64,000 bases of DNA from Streptomyces sp. AC555_RSS877 (GCF_019049245.1 NZ_JAGMUK010000007.1:79887-143886); one strand, 5' to 3'; numbered from the stretch's first letter, positions 54,091-63,189 are shown. Numbers and translations are program-made. Notes: generated by a model from the letters alone, not told the origin.

Positions 54091-54864
54091 GTGTACCCAC
54101 ACGTCGGGGTTGACGCCTCGGGCCTGGCTACGCTGCGCGCAACGGTCCAAGACCTGTTGCGGGGCTTCGTCCCCACCGCGTACGCCATCCCTGCCCTCGC
54201 CGTTGCCACCACCCCCGTCGGCCCGTGCTACGCGCTCGCCGACGGCAGCGCCGCCGTCGGAAGACGAGGGCGTTCGACCGGTGCCACAACCACCCGCCGT
54301 CCCGCCGCGGACAGCGACAGCGCCCGCATGATGGATCTTGTGGAGCGCGCTCAGGCCGGCGAGGCCGATGCCTTCGGCCGTCTCTACGACCAGTACAGCG
54401 ACACCGTGTACCGGTACATCTACTACCGAGTGGGAGGCAAGGCCACCGCTGAGGATCTCACCAGCGAGACGTTCCTGCGCGCACTGCGCCGGATCGGCAC
54501 GTTCACCTGGCAGGGCCGCGACTTCGGCGCGTGGCTCGTCACGATCGCCCGCAACCTGGTGGCCGACCATTTCAAGTCGAGCCGTTTCCGGCTGGAAGTC
54601 ACCACCGGCGAGATGCTCGACGCCAACGAGGTCGAGCGCTCCCCCGAGGACTCCGTACTGGAGTCTCTTTCGAACGCCGCCCTCCTAGATGCCGTACGAC
54701 GGCTCAATCCCCAGCAGCAGGAGTGCGTGACACTCCGCTTCCTCCAGGGGCTCTCCGTCGCCGAGACCGCCCGCGTGATGGGCAAGAACGAGGGTGCCAT
54801 CAAGACCCTCCAGTACCGCGCCGTACGAACGCTGGCCCGGCTCCTCCCGGAAGACGCCCGCTGA
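54091..54864 (+). CDS. bldN: ECF sigma factor BldN
   Basis: This 257-aa extracytoplasmic-function sigma factor has an N-terminal pro-region of about 85 residues (VYPHVGVDASGLATLRATVQD at its start), as in S. coelicolor BldN, which is made as an inactive precursor. The region-2 domain (YDQYSDTVYRYIYYRVGGKATAEDLTSETFLRALRRI) and region 4 (LNPQQQECVTLRFLQGLSVAETARVMGKNEGAIKTLQYRAVR) are clear. The GTG has GGGAG five bases upstream. BldN directs chaplin, rodlin and bldM transcription during aerial growth. The rsbN anti-sigma gene follows. Confidence 0.95.
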   Translation: MYPHVGVDASGLATLRATVQDLLRGFVPTAYAIPALAVATTPVGPCYALADGSAAVGRRGRSTGATTTRRPAADSDSARMMDLVERAQAGEADAFGRLYDQYSDTVYRYIYYRVGGKATAEDLTSETFLRALRRIGTFTWQGRDFGAWLVTIARNLVADHFKSSRFRLEVTTGEMLDANEVERSPEDSVLESLSNAALLDAVRRLNPQQQECVTLRFLQGLSVAETARVMGKNEGAIKTLQYRAVRTLARLLPEDAR

Positions 54865-54938
54865 CAGAACACCCTCGGTAATACCCAACTCGCAGTCAGT
54901 GAAAGTCCGTTGACTTCCCGATCCGCTCGACCGTCGTC

Positions 54939-54967
54939 CGTAACCCAAGTGCCGCGCCGCTCGTTGT
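54939..54967 (+). promoter_or_regulatory. Likely sigma-BldN promoter of rsbN
   Basis: CGTAAC at 54939-54944 and CGTTGT at 54962-54967 are separated by 17 bp. This resembles the reported sigma-BldN consensus (CGTAAC, about 16 bp, CGTTGA). It lies about 130 bp upstream of the rsbN GTG, so rsbN would be activated by the sigma factor it inhibits. Confidence 0.6.
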
Positions 54968-55097
54968 GCGGGATGCAGGCTCCCAGTGGTCACTCCCTGG
55001 CCGACTTCGATCACTCGATCGAGTGCTTGTGGTCAGGGCGTGCAACCCTCAGGACCCCCTGGGGAGTCGACCGTCTTGACGAGAGGAGGTGCCGCCA

Positions 55098-56330
55098 GTG
55101 ATCGCGAACGTATCGGCGCACCGGCGGGCGAACGCCTTCGCCCAGGCCCTGGAGGAGCAGTCCGGCCAGGGCACGGCGGCCGAGCAGTCCGACGGACCAC
55201 CGCCGTCCCCGGCTGCTGCGGAACAGACCGAGCAGGGCCGCCTCACGGCCCTCGCCACCGGTCTCGGCGAGCTGCCCAAGCCACAGCTGGACCCTGCGGT
55301 CAAGGTCGTCCAGCGGGCCCAGCTCGTGGCCGCCATGGAGGCCATGCTGCTGGAGGGCACCGCGGGAGGCGAGACAGACCGTTCGGTGCCGGAGCAGCGC
55401 TCCCGGTCCCGGGGCGCCCACCGGGCGAGCCCCCTGGGCAAGCTCCGACCGCGTTCCCGGCTCACCAAGGGCCTCGCCGCGGGCGGACTCAGCGTCGGTG
55501 TCGCCGCCGGCGCGTTCGGCGGAGTCGCCGCGGCGAGCTCGGACGCCCTGCCCGGCGACTCCCTCTACGGCCTCAAGCGAGGCATCGAGGACTTCAAACT
55601 CACCTACATGTCCGACGGGGACGACGAGCGCGGCGTGGCCTACCTCGACCAGGCCTCCACCCGCCTCAGCGAGGCCCGTCGGCTGATGGAACGCGACCGC
55701 GGCGGCCCACTCGACCACGAGTCCCTCGGCGAGGTCCGCCGCGCCCTGTCCGGCATGACCCACGACGCCTCCGAGGGCCACCGGCTACTCACGGCGGCGT
55801 ACGAACGCGACCCGGACTCCCTCGGCCCCATCCAGGCCCTGGACACCTTCTCGCGCTCGCACCGGGAGGCCTGGGGAGCGCTCCGCGACCGGCTGCCCGT
55901 CCAGCTCGGTGACGTCAGTCAGCAGGTGTCGTCGGTCTTCGACGCCATAGACGAAGAGGTCGCCCCGCTCCAGTCCCTCCTCCCGAAACCCCCGGCCCCG
56001 GGCAGCGGCAACGGTCAGCGCCAGGAGTCCGGGCCGGCATCCTCCGACACCTCGACCGGTTCCGGCCGTTCGTCGGCGCCCAGTACCGGCGACGGCGGCT
56101 CCTCCGACGGCAGCGGCACCGGCAGCAACAGCCCCAGCAAGTCGGCCGGCTCCGGCACCGAGGACGACGGCCTCCTGGGCGGCAACACCGGCGGCCTCCT
56201 CGACCCGCCCGAGGACACCGGCAGCTCCTCCCCGCCCGCCACGACGCCGACCACCCAGCCCGACGTCACCGTCCCGCCGCTCCTCCCCGGCCTGCTGCCC
56301 GGCCTGGGCATCGACTCGGAGGACGAGTAA
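55098..56330 (+). CDS. rsbN: Anti-sigma factor RsbN
   Basis: This 410-aa membrane anti-sigma factor binds and holds sigma BldN. It has a cytoplasmic N-terminal region of about 115 residues, one transmembrane helix near 120-140 (GLAAGGLSVGVAAGAFGGVAA), and a DUF5667-type domain outside (DALPGDSLYGLKRGIEDFKL). A Ser/Gly/Pro-rich tail follows. The GTG at 55098 has GGAGG nine bases upstream. There is no HCC zinc motif, as expected for this family. It follows bldN on the same strand. Confidence 0.93.
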   Translation: MIANVSAHRRANAFAQALEEQSGQGTAAEQSDGPPPSPAAAEQTEQGRLTALATGLGELPKPQLDPAVKVVQRAQLVAAMEAMLLEGTAGGETDRSVPEQRSRSRGAHRASPLGKLRPRSRLTKGLAAGGLSVGVAAGAFGGVAAASSDALPGDSLYGLKRGIEDFKLTYMSDGDDERGVAYLDQASTRLSEARRLMERDRGGPLDHESLGEVRRALSGMTHDASEGHRLLTAAYERDPDSLGPIQALDTFSRSHREAWGALRDRLPVQLGDVSQQVSSVFDAIDEEVAPLQSLLPKPPAPGSGNGQRQESGPASSDTSTGSGRSSAPSTGDGGSSDGSGTGSNSPSKSAGSGTEDDGLLGGNTGGLLDPPEDTGSSSPPATTPTTQPDVTVPPLLPGLLPGLGIDSEDE

Positions 56331-56336
56331 TCGTCC

Positions 56337-56386
56337 GTACGACTACGGGGGCGCCCTTCTCAGGAGGGGCGCCCCCGTCGTCGTAC
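56337..56386. terminator. Strong bidirectional terminator
   Basis: GGGGGCGCCC (56347-56356) pairs with GGGCGCCCCC (56367-56376), extended by GTACGAC/GTCGTAC outer arms. It separates rsbN from the convergent acyltransferase gene. Confidence 0.85.
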
Positions 56387-56406
56387 ACGGGCCTTGGTCA
56401 GGTCTC

Positions 56407-57468
56407 TCAGAAGAAGACCGACCGACGCTGCACCAGCAACTTGTAGAGCGTGTGCTGGATCTGTTCGCGGACCTGGTCGGTCAGGTTGAACATCAGCATC
56501 GGGTCCTCGGCAGCCTCCGGCGGATAGCCGTCCGTCGGGATCGGCTCCCCGAACTGGATGGTCCACTTGGTCGGCAGCGGGATCCCGCCCAGCGGGCCGA
56601 GCCACGGGAAGGTCGGCGTGAGCGGGAAGTACGGGAAGCCGAGGACCCTAGCGAGGGTCTTGGCGTTGCCGATCATCGGGTAGATCTCCTCGGCCCCGAC
56701 GATCGAGCACGGGATGATCGGGGTGCCCTGGCGCAGCGCCGTCGAGACGAAGCCGCCGCGGCCGAACCGCTGGAGCTTGTAACGCTCGCTGAAGGGCTTG
56801 CCGATGCCCTTGAAGCCCTCCGGCATCACCCCGACCACCTCGCCCTGGGCCAGCAGCCGTTCGGCGTCCTCCGCACAGGCCAGCGTGTGGCCGAGCTTGC
56901 GGGCCAGCTCGTTGACCACCGGCAGCATGAACACCAGGTCCGCCGCCAGGAGCCGCAGATGCCGGTTGGCGGGATGATGGTCGTGGACGGCCACCTGCAT
57001 CATCAGGCCGTCCAGCGGCAGCGTCCCGGAGTGGTTGGCGACGATCAGCGCCCCGCCCTCGGCCGGGATGTTCTCGACGCCCTTCACCTCGACCCGGAAG
57101 TACTTCTCGTACACCGGGCGCAGCAGGGACATCAGGACCTGGTCGGTCAACTCCTCGTCGTAGCCGAAGTCGTCGACCTCGTAGTCACCGGTGAGGCGGC
57201 GGCGCAGGAAGGCGAGCCCGCCCGCGACACGGCGTTCGAGGCCGCCGTACGCACTCTCCTCCGGCGGCTGCTGGGGCAGCTGTTCCTCACGGGTCACAAG
57301 AACATCATCCTGCGCGGGCGCCCTGCTGGGCAGGGGCTGGACCTCACGGACCTGCGCCGATTCCGTGCCCTTGCGCCGGCTGCCCGCGCTCCGGCGCCGC
57401 GGCGGGCGCTGCACGGCGCTCCCGCGGGACCGGTCGTCGTCGAACGGAATGACCTTGGCGTCCGCCAT
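56407..57468 (-). CDS. PlsC-type lysophospholipid acyltransferase
   Basis: This 353-aa protein has an N-terminal Arg/Pro-rich extension of about 100 residues and then a PlsC domain: the catalytic H-x4-D in NHSGTLPLD, VVGVMPEGFKGIGK, and the proline-rich CSIVGAEEIYP acyl-acceptor region. The likely step is acylation of a lysophospholipid or related acceptor. Its gene starts 14 bases after the epimerase stop, so the two are co-transcribed. Confidence 0.9.
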   Translation of the reverse strand: MADAKVIPFDDDRSRGSAVQRPPRRRSAGSRRKGTESAQVREVQPLPSRAPAQDDVLVTREEQLPQQPPEESAYGGLERRVAGGLAFLRRRLTGDYEVDDFGYDEELTDQVLMSLLRPVYEKYFRVEVKGVENIPAEGGALIVANHSGTLPLDGLMMQVAVHDHHPANRHLRLLAADLVFMLPVVNELARKLGHTLACAEDAERLLAQGEVVGVMPEGFKGIGKPFSERYKLQRFGRGGFVSTALRQGTPIIPCSIVGAEEIYPMIGNAKTLARVLGFPYFPLTPTFPWLGPLGGIPLPTKWTIQFGEPIPTDGYPPEAAEDPMLMFNLTDQVREQIQHTLYKLLVQRRSVFF

Positions 57469-57482
57469 CGTTGATGCGCTCC

Positions 57483-58544
57483 TCAGTTGGCGCTCTGCGT
57501 CGGGGGGTGGCCGCTGCCCGCCAGCGGCAGCGCGGCGATCCGGTCGACGGCCCCCGCAAGGGCCTCCGGCGGCAAAAGCCCCGGTCCGCGACTGCGCGCG
57601 AACTCCGCGAACGTCTCCGCCGTCGTGTACTTCGGCTTGAATCCGAGCGTCTCACGCATCTGGGTCGTCGACACGACCCGGCCGTGGGTGAGCAGCCGGA
57701 TCTGTTCGGGCGAGAAGTCCGTCATGCCCAGCGTACGCACCAGGGATCCGGCCCAGGTGACCGCGGGAAGCAGCAGCGGCACCGTGGGCCGCCCCAGTCG
57801 CCGCGAGCACTGAGACAGCAGCAGCACCCCGTCCCCGGCGATGTTGAAGGTCCCGCTGTTGAGCGTGCCCCGTGCCGGTTCGTGCGAGGCGATCCGCAGG
57901 ACCTCGATCACGTCGTCCTCGTGCACGAACTGCAGCCGGGGGTCGTAGCCCAGCACGGTCGGCAGGATCGGCAGCGAGAAGTACGCGGCGAGCGGGGTCT
58001 CCGCCGTCGGGCCGAGGATGTTGGCGAAGCGCAGCACGCACACGGCGACGTCCGGCCGCCGCCGGGCGAACCCGCGCACATACCCCTCGACCTCCACCGC
58101 GTCCTTGGCGAACCCGCCACTGGGCAACGACTTCGGCGGGGTGGTCTCGGTGAAGACGGCGGGATCGCGCGGCGCGGATCCGTACACGTTCGTACTGGAC
58201 TTGACCACGAGCCGCTTCACGGTCGGCGACTTCTGACACGCCCCCAGCAGCTGCATGGTCCCGATGACGTTGGTCTCCTTGACGGAGGTCCGGCTGCCGC
58301 TGCCCAGCGCGGTGCCGGTGACGTCCATGTGGACGACCGTGTCGGCGGCCGTCTCGGCGAGCACACGTGCTATCCCGGGCTGCCGGATGTCGGCCTGGAT
58401 GAAGTCCGCGCCGCCCAGATGGTGCTCGGGCGGAACCGCGTCCACGGCGATCACCCGGTCCACCTGCGGGTCACGCTGAATGCGTCGTACGAAACGGCCC
58501 CCCAGTTGACGGGCCACTCCGGTCACGAGCACGACCTTGCCCAA
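57483..58544 (-). CDS. NAD-dependent epimerase/dehydratase family protein
   Basis: This 353-aa extended SDR-type protein has VLVTGVARQLGGRFVR at its start (a looser version of the usual TGxxGxxG motif), VVHMDVTGTALGSGSRTSVKETNVIGT, and a C-terminal substrate half. There is no clear YxxxK (the region reads SSTNVYGSAP). It may be a dinucleotide-binding or atypical epimerase; its substrate is unknown. It is co-transcribed with the PlsC gene. Confidence 0.85.
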   Translation of the reverse strand: MGKVVLVTGVARQLGGRFVRRIQRDPQVDRVIAVDAVPPEHHLGGADFIQADIRQPGIARVLAETAADTVVHMDVTGTALGSGSRTSVKETNVIGTMQLLGACQKSPTVKRLVVKSSTNVYGSAPRDPAVFTETTPPKSLPSGGFAKDAVEVEGYVRGFARRRPDVAVCVLRFANILGPTAETPLAAYFSLPILPTVLGYDPRLQFVHEDDVIEVLRIASHEPARGTLNSGTFNIAGDGVLLLSQCSRRLGRPTVPLLLPAVTWAGSLVRTLGMTDFSPEQIRLLTHGRVVSTTQMRETLGFKPKYTTAETFAEFARSRGPGLLPPEALAGAVDRIAALPLAGSGHPPTQSAN

Positions 58545-58716
58545 GATCAGCGCCTTCCTTCCAGCCCATCCGGCACTCGTAGCCTGCCGCGTTCCCCGTG
58601 TGCGGCCAACCTAGCGGGTTGATGTTGCGCTGTGATGACTGCCCAATGCAAGAAGTGACGACATCAAGCCCCCGAGTGACGATCCGAACCCCCGGACGCG
58701 CGTACCCGGATACGCG

Positions 58717-58750
58717 TGTGGCCCCCCACCATCATGGGTGGGGGGCCACA
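58717..58750 (-). terminator. Terminator of the bS22 gene
   Basis: TGTGGCCCCCCACC at 58717-58730 pairs with GGTGGGGGGCCACA at 58737-58750, a perfect 14-bp stem. It lies 21 bp past the bS22 stop. Confidence 0.8.
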
Positions 58751-58771
58751 AACGCGCTCTCGCGGTGTCGC

Positions 58772-58870
58772 CTACTTCTTGTTGCGACGCTGAACGCGCG
58801 TGCGCTTGAGCAGCTTGCGGTGCTTCTTCTTGGCCATCCGCTTGCGCCGCTTCTTAATAACAGAGCCCAC
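58772..58870 (-). CDS. Ribosomal protein bS22-like, 32 aa
   Basis: This 32-aa, extremely basic peptide reads [19 protein letters not shown] and ends VQRRNKK. It matches the actinobacterial bS22 (AURKAIP1/COX24 domain) protein bound to the small subunit in mycobacterial ribosome structures. The GTG is at 58868-58870. It is a gene too short for most length cut-offs. A perfect terminator follows it. Confidence 0.9.
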   Translation of the reverse strand: MGSVIKKRRKRMAKKKHRKLLKRTRVQRRNKK

Positions 58871-59024
58871 GACTACCCTCGCTCACTTCTCATCACTCGG
58901 TGCTGGGCGCCATGGGCCCATACGACCTACGAGGGGCTAGCCTACCCGCCCGAGCGCTGAGGTTGTAATCGAGGTGCCGGGGTGATCCCTGACCTTGCCC
59001 TGAGGATCCCCCCGGCCACCGTCG

Positions 59025-59234
59025 TCAGGCGGTTTCCACCCCCACATAGCTCTCGCGGAGGTATTCGTGAACCGCGTTCTCGGGGACACGGAAGGACCGC
59101 CCCACCCTGATCGCGGGCAGATGACCGCTGTGCACCAAGCGGTACACGGTCATCTTCGACACTCGCATCACCGAGGCGACTTCCGCCACGGTAAGGAACT
59201 GAACCTCGCTCAGAGGCCTCTGCTCAGCAGCCAT
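59025..59234 (-). CDS. Excisionase-type helix-turn-helix DNA-binding protein
   Basis: This 69-aa protein is almost all one MerR/excisionase-type winged HTH: LTVAEVASVMRVSKMTVYRLVHSGHLPAIRVGRSFRVPENAVHEYL. It resembles BldC-sized actinobacterial regulators that bind DNA as small oligomers. The ATG at 59232-59234 gives the conserved start; upstream in-frame codons would add a Lys/Arg-rich leader. The gene sits between bS22 and a putative phosphatase. Confidence 0.85.
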   Translation of the reverse strand: MAAEQRPLSEVQFLTVAEVASVMRVSKMTVYRLVHSGHLPAIRVGRSFRVPENAVHEYLRESYVGVETA

Positions 59235-59363
59235 GACACACCTGAACCTTCCGCACTCGACGGCCACCGGCTTCCCCTTCCGGTGACTCTTCGTCGCTGC
59301 GTGCTCACTCCCCAATGTAGGGGCGGGTGATGCAAGTGGGGAAGAGGTGCACCCATCGGCGGC

Positions 59364-60179
59364 CTACTGTGACAGACACGCTCGATTGAGTACGTAGCGG
59401 GTCAGCGGCCGGTAGTAATCAGACCGCACAGCGTCATCAAGTGGAACGACGACGGACACGACCCCCTCCGCCTCCCCCACAAAGAGCGCGGGGTCATTCG
59501 TATCCGCCAGCCCAATGGCCTCACACCCCAGCTGACCTGCTCCGCAGACCCATCCGTGGTCTCCGATGACGAGCTCGGGAAGAGGCCCGCCGGCGTCCGC
59601 GGCCGCGGCCAGCGCGACCCGAACCGGGAGCGGTGAGTGCGTGTGCGCGCCGGTCGCACCACCGGAGCTCGGCGCGCCCGGTTCCCGCACCAGCGCGACT
59701 CCTCGTACGTAGTCAAGGTTGTACGTGCGTAGACCGAACCGGGTCGTTATGTCGACAGAGTGACCCTGCGCCGGGGTGAGGACGGTACACCCCGCCGCCG
59801 ACAACGCGTCCGCCAAGGCGGCGTAGAAACCGAGCAGTCGATGGGGATGTCCGGTCCCGAGGAGGACCGTGGCGCCACGCCGGGCGGCCGCCTCGATCCG
59901 CTCGGCGAAGGCGTCCAGGGCGGCCAGCGTTCGCTCTGGATCGATCACATCATGGCCTTCCACGTGCCGAGGATCGCCCGAAACGCCACACTTGTCCGCC
60001 ATCAATCCGATCAAATCCCGCTGCCCCCAAGTCCACTGAGGATCAAGCCCGATCAGCACCCGAGGATCCCGAGCAGCGAACAACCGATAACTCCGCAGAC
60101 TCTCCTCCCGCGAGGTCGCCACCGTCCCGGCCAACCCCGCAGCAAGCAGATGGGCACGCAGCGCCCCGACGCTCAACAC
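59364..60179 (-). CDS. Putative phosphatase
   Basis: This 271-aa protein has RAHLLAAGLAGTVATSREESLRSYRLFAARDPRVLIGLDP at its start, a GATVLLGTGHPHRLLGFYAALADAL segment, the HSVDITTRFGLRTYNLDYVRGVALV stretch, and the GDHGWVCGAGQ motif. Streptomyces homologues are often labelled phosphatase; I see no classical phosphatase signature. The GTG at 60177-60179 was chosen for the conserved opening, without a strong Shine-Dalgarno. A start at 60255-60257 is possible. Confidence 0.7.
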   Translation of the reverse strand: MLSVGALRAHLLAAGLAGTVATSREESLRSYRLFAARDPRVLIGLDPQWTWGQRDLIGLMADKCGVSGDPRHVEGHDVIDPERTLAALDAFAERIEAAARRGATVLLGTGHPHRLLGFYAALADALSAAGCTVLTPAQGHSVDITTRFGLRTYNLDYVRGVALVREPGAPSSGGATGAHTHSPLPVRVALAAAADAGGPLPELVIGDHGWVCGAGQLGCEAIGLADTNDPALFVGEAEGVVSVVVPLDDAVRSDYYRPLTRYVLNRACLSQ

Positions 60180-60716
60180 GCTGCGATGCTGACGGAAATC
60201 CCCCGCCCCTGCGACACGAATCCCCAAACACCGCACAGTCGGCCTAACCCCACCCACCCCGACCCGTTGGAGAGGAAGACCCTTCGGTCAGATGGCCGAG
60301 GGGCTTCGAGGAAAGGGGGTGAGCGGGGCACGGTCGCAGCCAGGGGCGGGGACCCTCGCGGGGCTCTCGTCACCGTCTCCAACGGCGCCTCTCGGGCCCG
60401 GTGGCACCACCTCCAGGTCTCCCTCCGACAGGGGGACAGTCATTGCGGGCTCGGACACCGACGACCCTCTTGCAGGACCGCGGCAGGGAACGCGGCCCCC
60501 CACCCACGCGCAGGACGGTGCCCTACAACGGGTGAGAGGAGCCCAGCCTCGCAGCCCCGCCGGGAATCCAGGGGCTCAGCCCCACCGACAGCCCACCCCG
60601 CCCATCCCCAGGGGCGCAGCCCAGCCCCTGGCGGGGTCGAAGGGGCAGCGCCCCTGGGGATGGGACGGGTAGGGGCGGCGGGGGCGAGAAACACCCCCGG
60701 CCAACCCCACCACCCC
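60180..60716. repeat. Palindrome-rich spacer (REP-like)
   Basis: This 537-bp spacer lies before the phosphatase gene and after acuC. It contains stacked GGGGCxxxGCCCC hairpins, for example GGGGCTCAGCCCC around 60570-60582, and ends in the 17-bp inverted repeat listed separately. I see no gene. Such GGGGCGCAGCCCC elements recur between genes in streptomycete genomes. Confidence 0.6.
60601..60664 (-). terminator. Large inverted repeat, likely acuC terminator
   Basis: CCCATCCCCAGGGGCGC at 60601-60617 and GCGCCCCTGGGGATGGG at 60648-60664 form a perfect 17-bp stem with an inner GCCCC/GGGGC pair. It is about 50 bp beyond the acuC stop on the minus strand. Confidence 0.7.
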
Positions 60717-61889
60717 CTACGCCAACATCCCCCGCAACGGAAACACCGCCCGCCGAGCCGCCAACACCGCCTGATCCAACCGATCCGCAGGGTCGTACCC
60801 CGCCTCCCAGGAAGCCCACCCCACAGGCCACCGCCCATCAGTCATCCGCCCCGGCCCCAACTGCCGCGTCCGAGCGAACACCTCCTGCCGCCACCCCTCA
60901 GGAATCAGCGCCGTAGGCTCCACCGCCCGCCCCGCCGCGATCGCCACCAGATGGGTCCACGAACGCGGCACCACATCCACCACCGCGTACCCGCCTCCAC
61001 CCAAGGCGACCCACCGCCCGTCGGCGTACTCGTGCGCGAGGTCATGACAGGCCACCTGCACAGCCCGCTGCGCATCAAGAGACACGGCCAGATGAGCCAA
61101 CGGGTCCTCGAAATGCGTATCGGCCCCATGCTGAGTCACCAGCACCTGCGGACGAAAGTCGGCGATCACCTCCGGCACCACCGCATGGAACGCCCGCAAC
61201 CACCCCGCGTCCCCGGTCCCCGCCGGCAGCGCGACATTCACCGCCGCACCCTCCGCGCTCTCCGCCCCCGTCTCCTCCGGCCACCCGGTCTGCGGAAACA
61301 ACGTCCGAGGATGCTCGTGCAGCGAAATCGTCAGAACCCGCGGATCCTCCCAGAACGCCGCCTGCACCCCGTCCCCGTGATGCACGTCCACATCCACATA
61401 GGCGACCCGCTCAGCACCAAGCTCCAACAAGCGGGCAATGGCAAGCGACGCGTCGTTGTAGATGCAGAACCCCGACGCAGCCCCCGGCATCGCATGATGC
61501 AACCCGCCCGCGAAGTTCACCGCATGCAGCGCGTCCCCCCGCCACACAGCCTCCGCGGCGCCCACCGACTGCCCCGCGATCAGCGCGGACACCTCATGCA
61601 TCCCGGCGAACGCCGGATCATCCATGGTCCCCAGCCCGTACGACGCGTCAGCCGCCCCTGGATCCACGGAGGCCGCCTTGACGGCCTCGATGTAGTCCTC
61701 CCGGTGGACCAGCCGTAGCGTCGACTCCCCGGCCGGCTTGGCGGCCACGACCGACATCTCCCGGTCAAGCCCGAAGGCCTGGACAAGCCTCCAGGTCAGG
61801 TCCAGCCGGACCGGATCCATCGGATGATCCGGACCGAAGTCATAGCCCGTTACTGCCTCGTCCCACATCAGCTGTGCGCGGCCGCTCAT
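60717..61889 (-). CDS. acuC: AcuC-type histone-deacetylase-family protein
   Basis: This 390-aa arginase/deacetylase-fold protein shows LHHAMPGAASGFCIYNDASLAIARLLE and the zinc/catalytic centre DVDVHHGDGVQ, then QHGADTHFEDPLAHLAVS and LGGGGYAVVDV. Bacterial AcuC deacetylates acyl-CoA synthetases (acetyl-CoA synthetase control). The ATG at 61887-61889 sits inside the 3' end of the MFS gene (50-bp overlap), so it is coupled to it. Confidence 0.92.
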   Translation of the reverse strand: MSGRAQLMWDEAVTGYDFGPDHPMDPVRLDLTWRLVQAFGLDREMSVVAAKPAGESTLRLVHREDYIEAVKAASVDPGAADASYGLGTMDDPAFAGMHEVSALIAGQSVGAAEAVWRGDALHAVNFAGGLHHAMPGAASGFCIYNDASLAIARLLELGAERVAYVDVDVHHGDGVQAAFWEDPRVLTISLHEHPRTLFPQTGWPEETGAESAEGAAVNVALPAGTGDAGWLRAFHAVVPEVIADFRPQVLVTQHGADTHFEDPLAHLAVSLDAQRAVQVACHDLAHEYADGRWVALGGGGYAVVDVVPRSWTHLVAIAAGRAVEPTALIPEGWRQEVFARTRQLGPGRMTDGRWPVGWASWEAGYDPADRLDQAVLAARRAVFPLRGMLA

Positions 61890-63054
61890 GCCCGCCACCG
61901 TATCGGTCCGGTTGAGCGGCGAACGACCGGGCGTACACGAGCGTCACCAGCACCAACACCATCGGCACGAGCATGGCCCCTCGATAGGTCCAGGCGTCCC
62001 CCAACGCCCCCACCAACGGCGACCCAACCAGGAACCCGACGTAGTTGAAGACATTGAGCCGAGCCACGGCCGCATCGGACGCCCCCGGGAACAACCGCCC
62101 CGCCGCCGCGAAGGTCTGCGGCACCAGCACACACAACCCGAGGCCCAGCAGCGTGAACCCGAGCATCCCGACCCACGGCCCGGGCGCCACCGCCACCACC
62201 CCGAACCCGACCGCCGCCACCAACGCCCCCGCCCGCACGACCGCGACCGCCCCGAACCGCCCTACCCCGAGGTCCCCGAGGGCCCGCCCCACCAACGTGG
62301 TCACCATGTACACGTTGTACGGCACGGTCGCCAGCTGCTCACTGCTTCCCAGCACGTCCTGCAGATACTTCGCGCTCCAGTTGGAGACGGTCGAGTCCCC
62401 GATGTACGCGAAACACATCACCAGACACAGCGGCAGGAGCAGCTTGAAGGCGAGGGCCCCACCCTCGCCCTTCTCCTCCACGACATCGGCGTCCCCACCC
62501 CCGTCGACGTACCAGCGACTCCCCACCAGCGCGGCCGGCAACAACACCAGCACCACCGGCACATACGACACCCACAACGCGAGATGCCAGTGCGCCCCCA
62601 CCCAGGCGAGTGAGGCCCCCAGAATCCCGCCCAGGCTGTACACGGCATGGAAACTGAGCATGATGCTGCGCCGGTACGCCCGCTGCAGACTCACCCCGAG
62701 CATGTTCATCGACGCGTCCAGCGCCCCCACGGCGAGCCCGAAGGCAGCGAGCGACACGCCCAGCTGGAGCATCGACTCCCCCGCCCCCACCCCGAGCAGC
62801 GCCAGGAGCACGACGGGTTGGGACCAGCGGAGCACCCGGCTGGGCGGTATTCGCTTCACCAACTGCTCGGTACTCACGCTCCCGACCCCGGCGAGGATGG
62901 GCACGGCCGCGAGAAACGCGGGCAGCAGCGCGTCGGAGACCCCGTATCGGTCCTGGATGGCCGGGATCCGCGTCACGAGCAGGGCAAAGGCGACACCCTG
63001 CGCGAAGAAGCTGAACGCCAGCGAGGCCCTACCGCGCCGCAGCACATCAGTCAT
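61840..63054 (-). CDS. MFS transporter
   Basis: This 404-aa protein has about 12 transmembrane helices, with the ALDASMNMLGVSLQRAYRRSIMLSFHAVYSLGGILGA segment typical of FucP/fosmidomycin-resistance-like major facilitator proteins. A Glu/Asp-rich cytoplasmic loop (DADVVEEKGEGG) marks the middle. Substrate unknown. Its C-terminus is basic and extends 50 bp into the acuC reading frame. Confidence 0.9.
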   Translation of the reverse strand: MTDVLRRGRASLAFSFFAQGVAFALLVTRIPAIQDRYGVSDALLPAFLAAVPILAGVGSVSTEQLVKRIPPSRVLRWSQPVVLLALLGVGAGESMLQLGVSLAAFGLAVGALDASMNMLGVSLQRAYRRSIMLSFHAVYSLGGILGASLAWVGAHWHLALWVSYVPVVLVLLPAALVGSRWYVDGGGDADVVEEKGEGGALAFKLLLPLCLVMCFAYIGDSTVSNWSAKYLQDVLGSSEQLATVPYNVYMVTTLVGRALGDLGVGRFGAVAVVRAGALVAAVGFGVVAVAPGPWVGMLGFTLLGLGLCVLVPQTFAAAGRLFPGASDAAVARLNVFNYVGFLVGSPLVGALGDAWTYRGAMLVPMVLVLVTLVYARSFAAQPDRYGGGHERPRTADVGRGSNGL

Positions 63055-63189
63055 GGCGGCGAGCGTAGGGCCCCGGCGTACTCGTGGGTAGATCCAGCCA
63101 AAGATGAGTTTCCCTCAGCTTTACTCGTCACCGGGCGTCGGCAGCACCAGAACGCCCTCTGGCACGAGCCGCGCACGGCGCGGCGGAGG

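Noticed and set aside
59760..61718. Plus-strand open frame of about 652 codons opposite the putative phosphatase and acuC genes
   Set aside because: Arg/Pro/His-rich antisense translation without any motif; acuC on the minus strand is clear.
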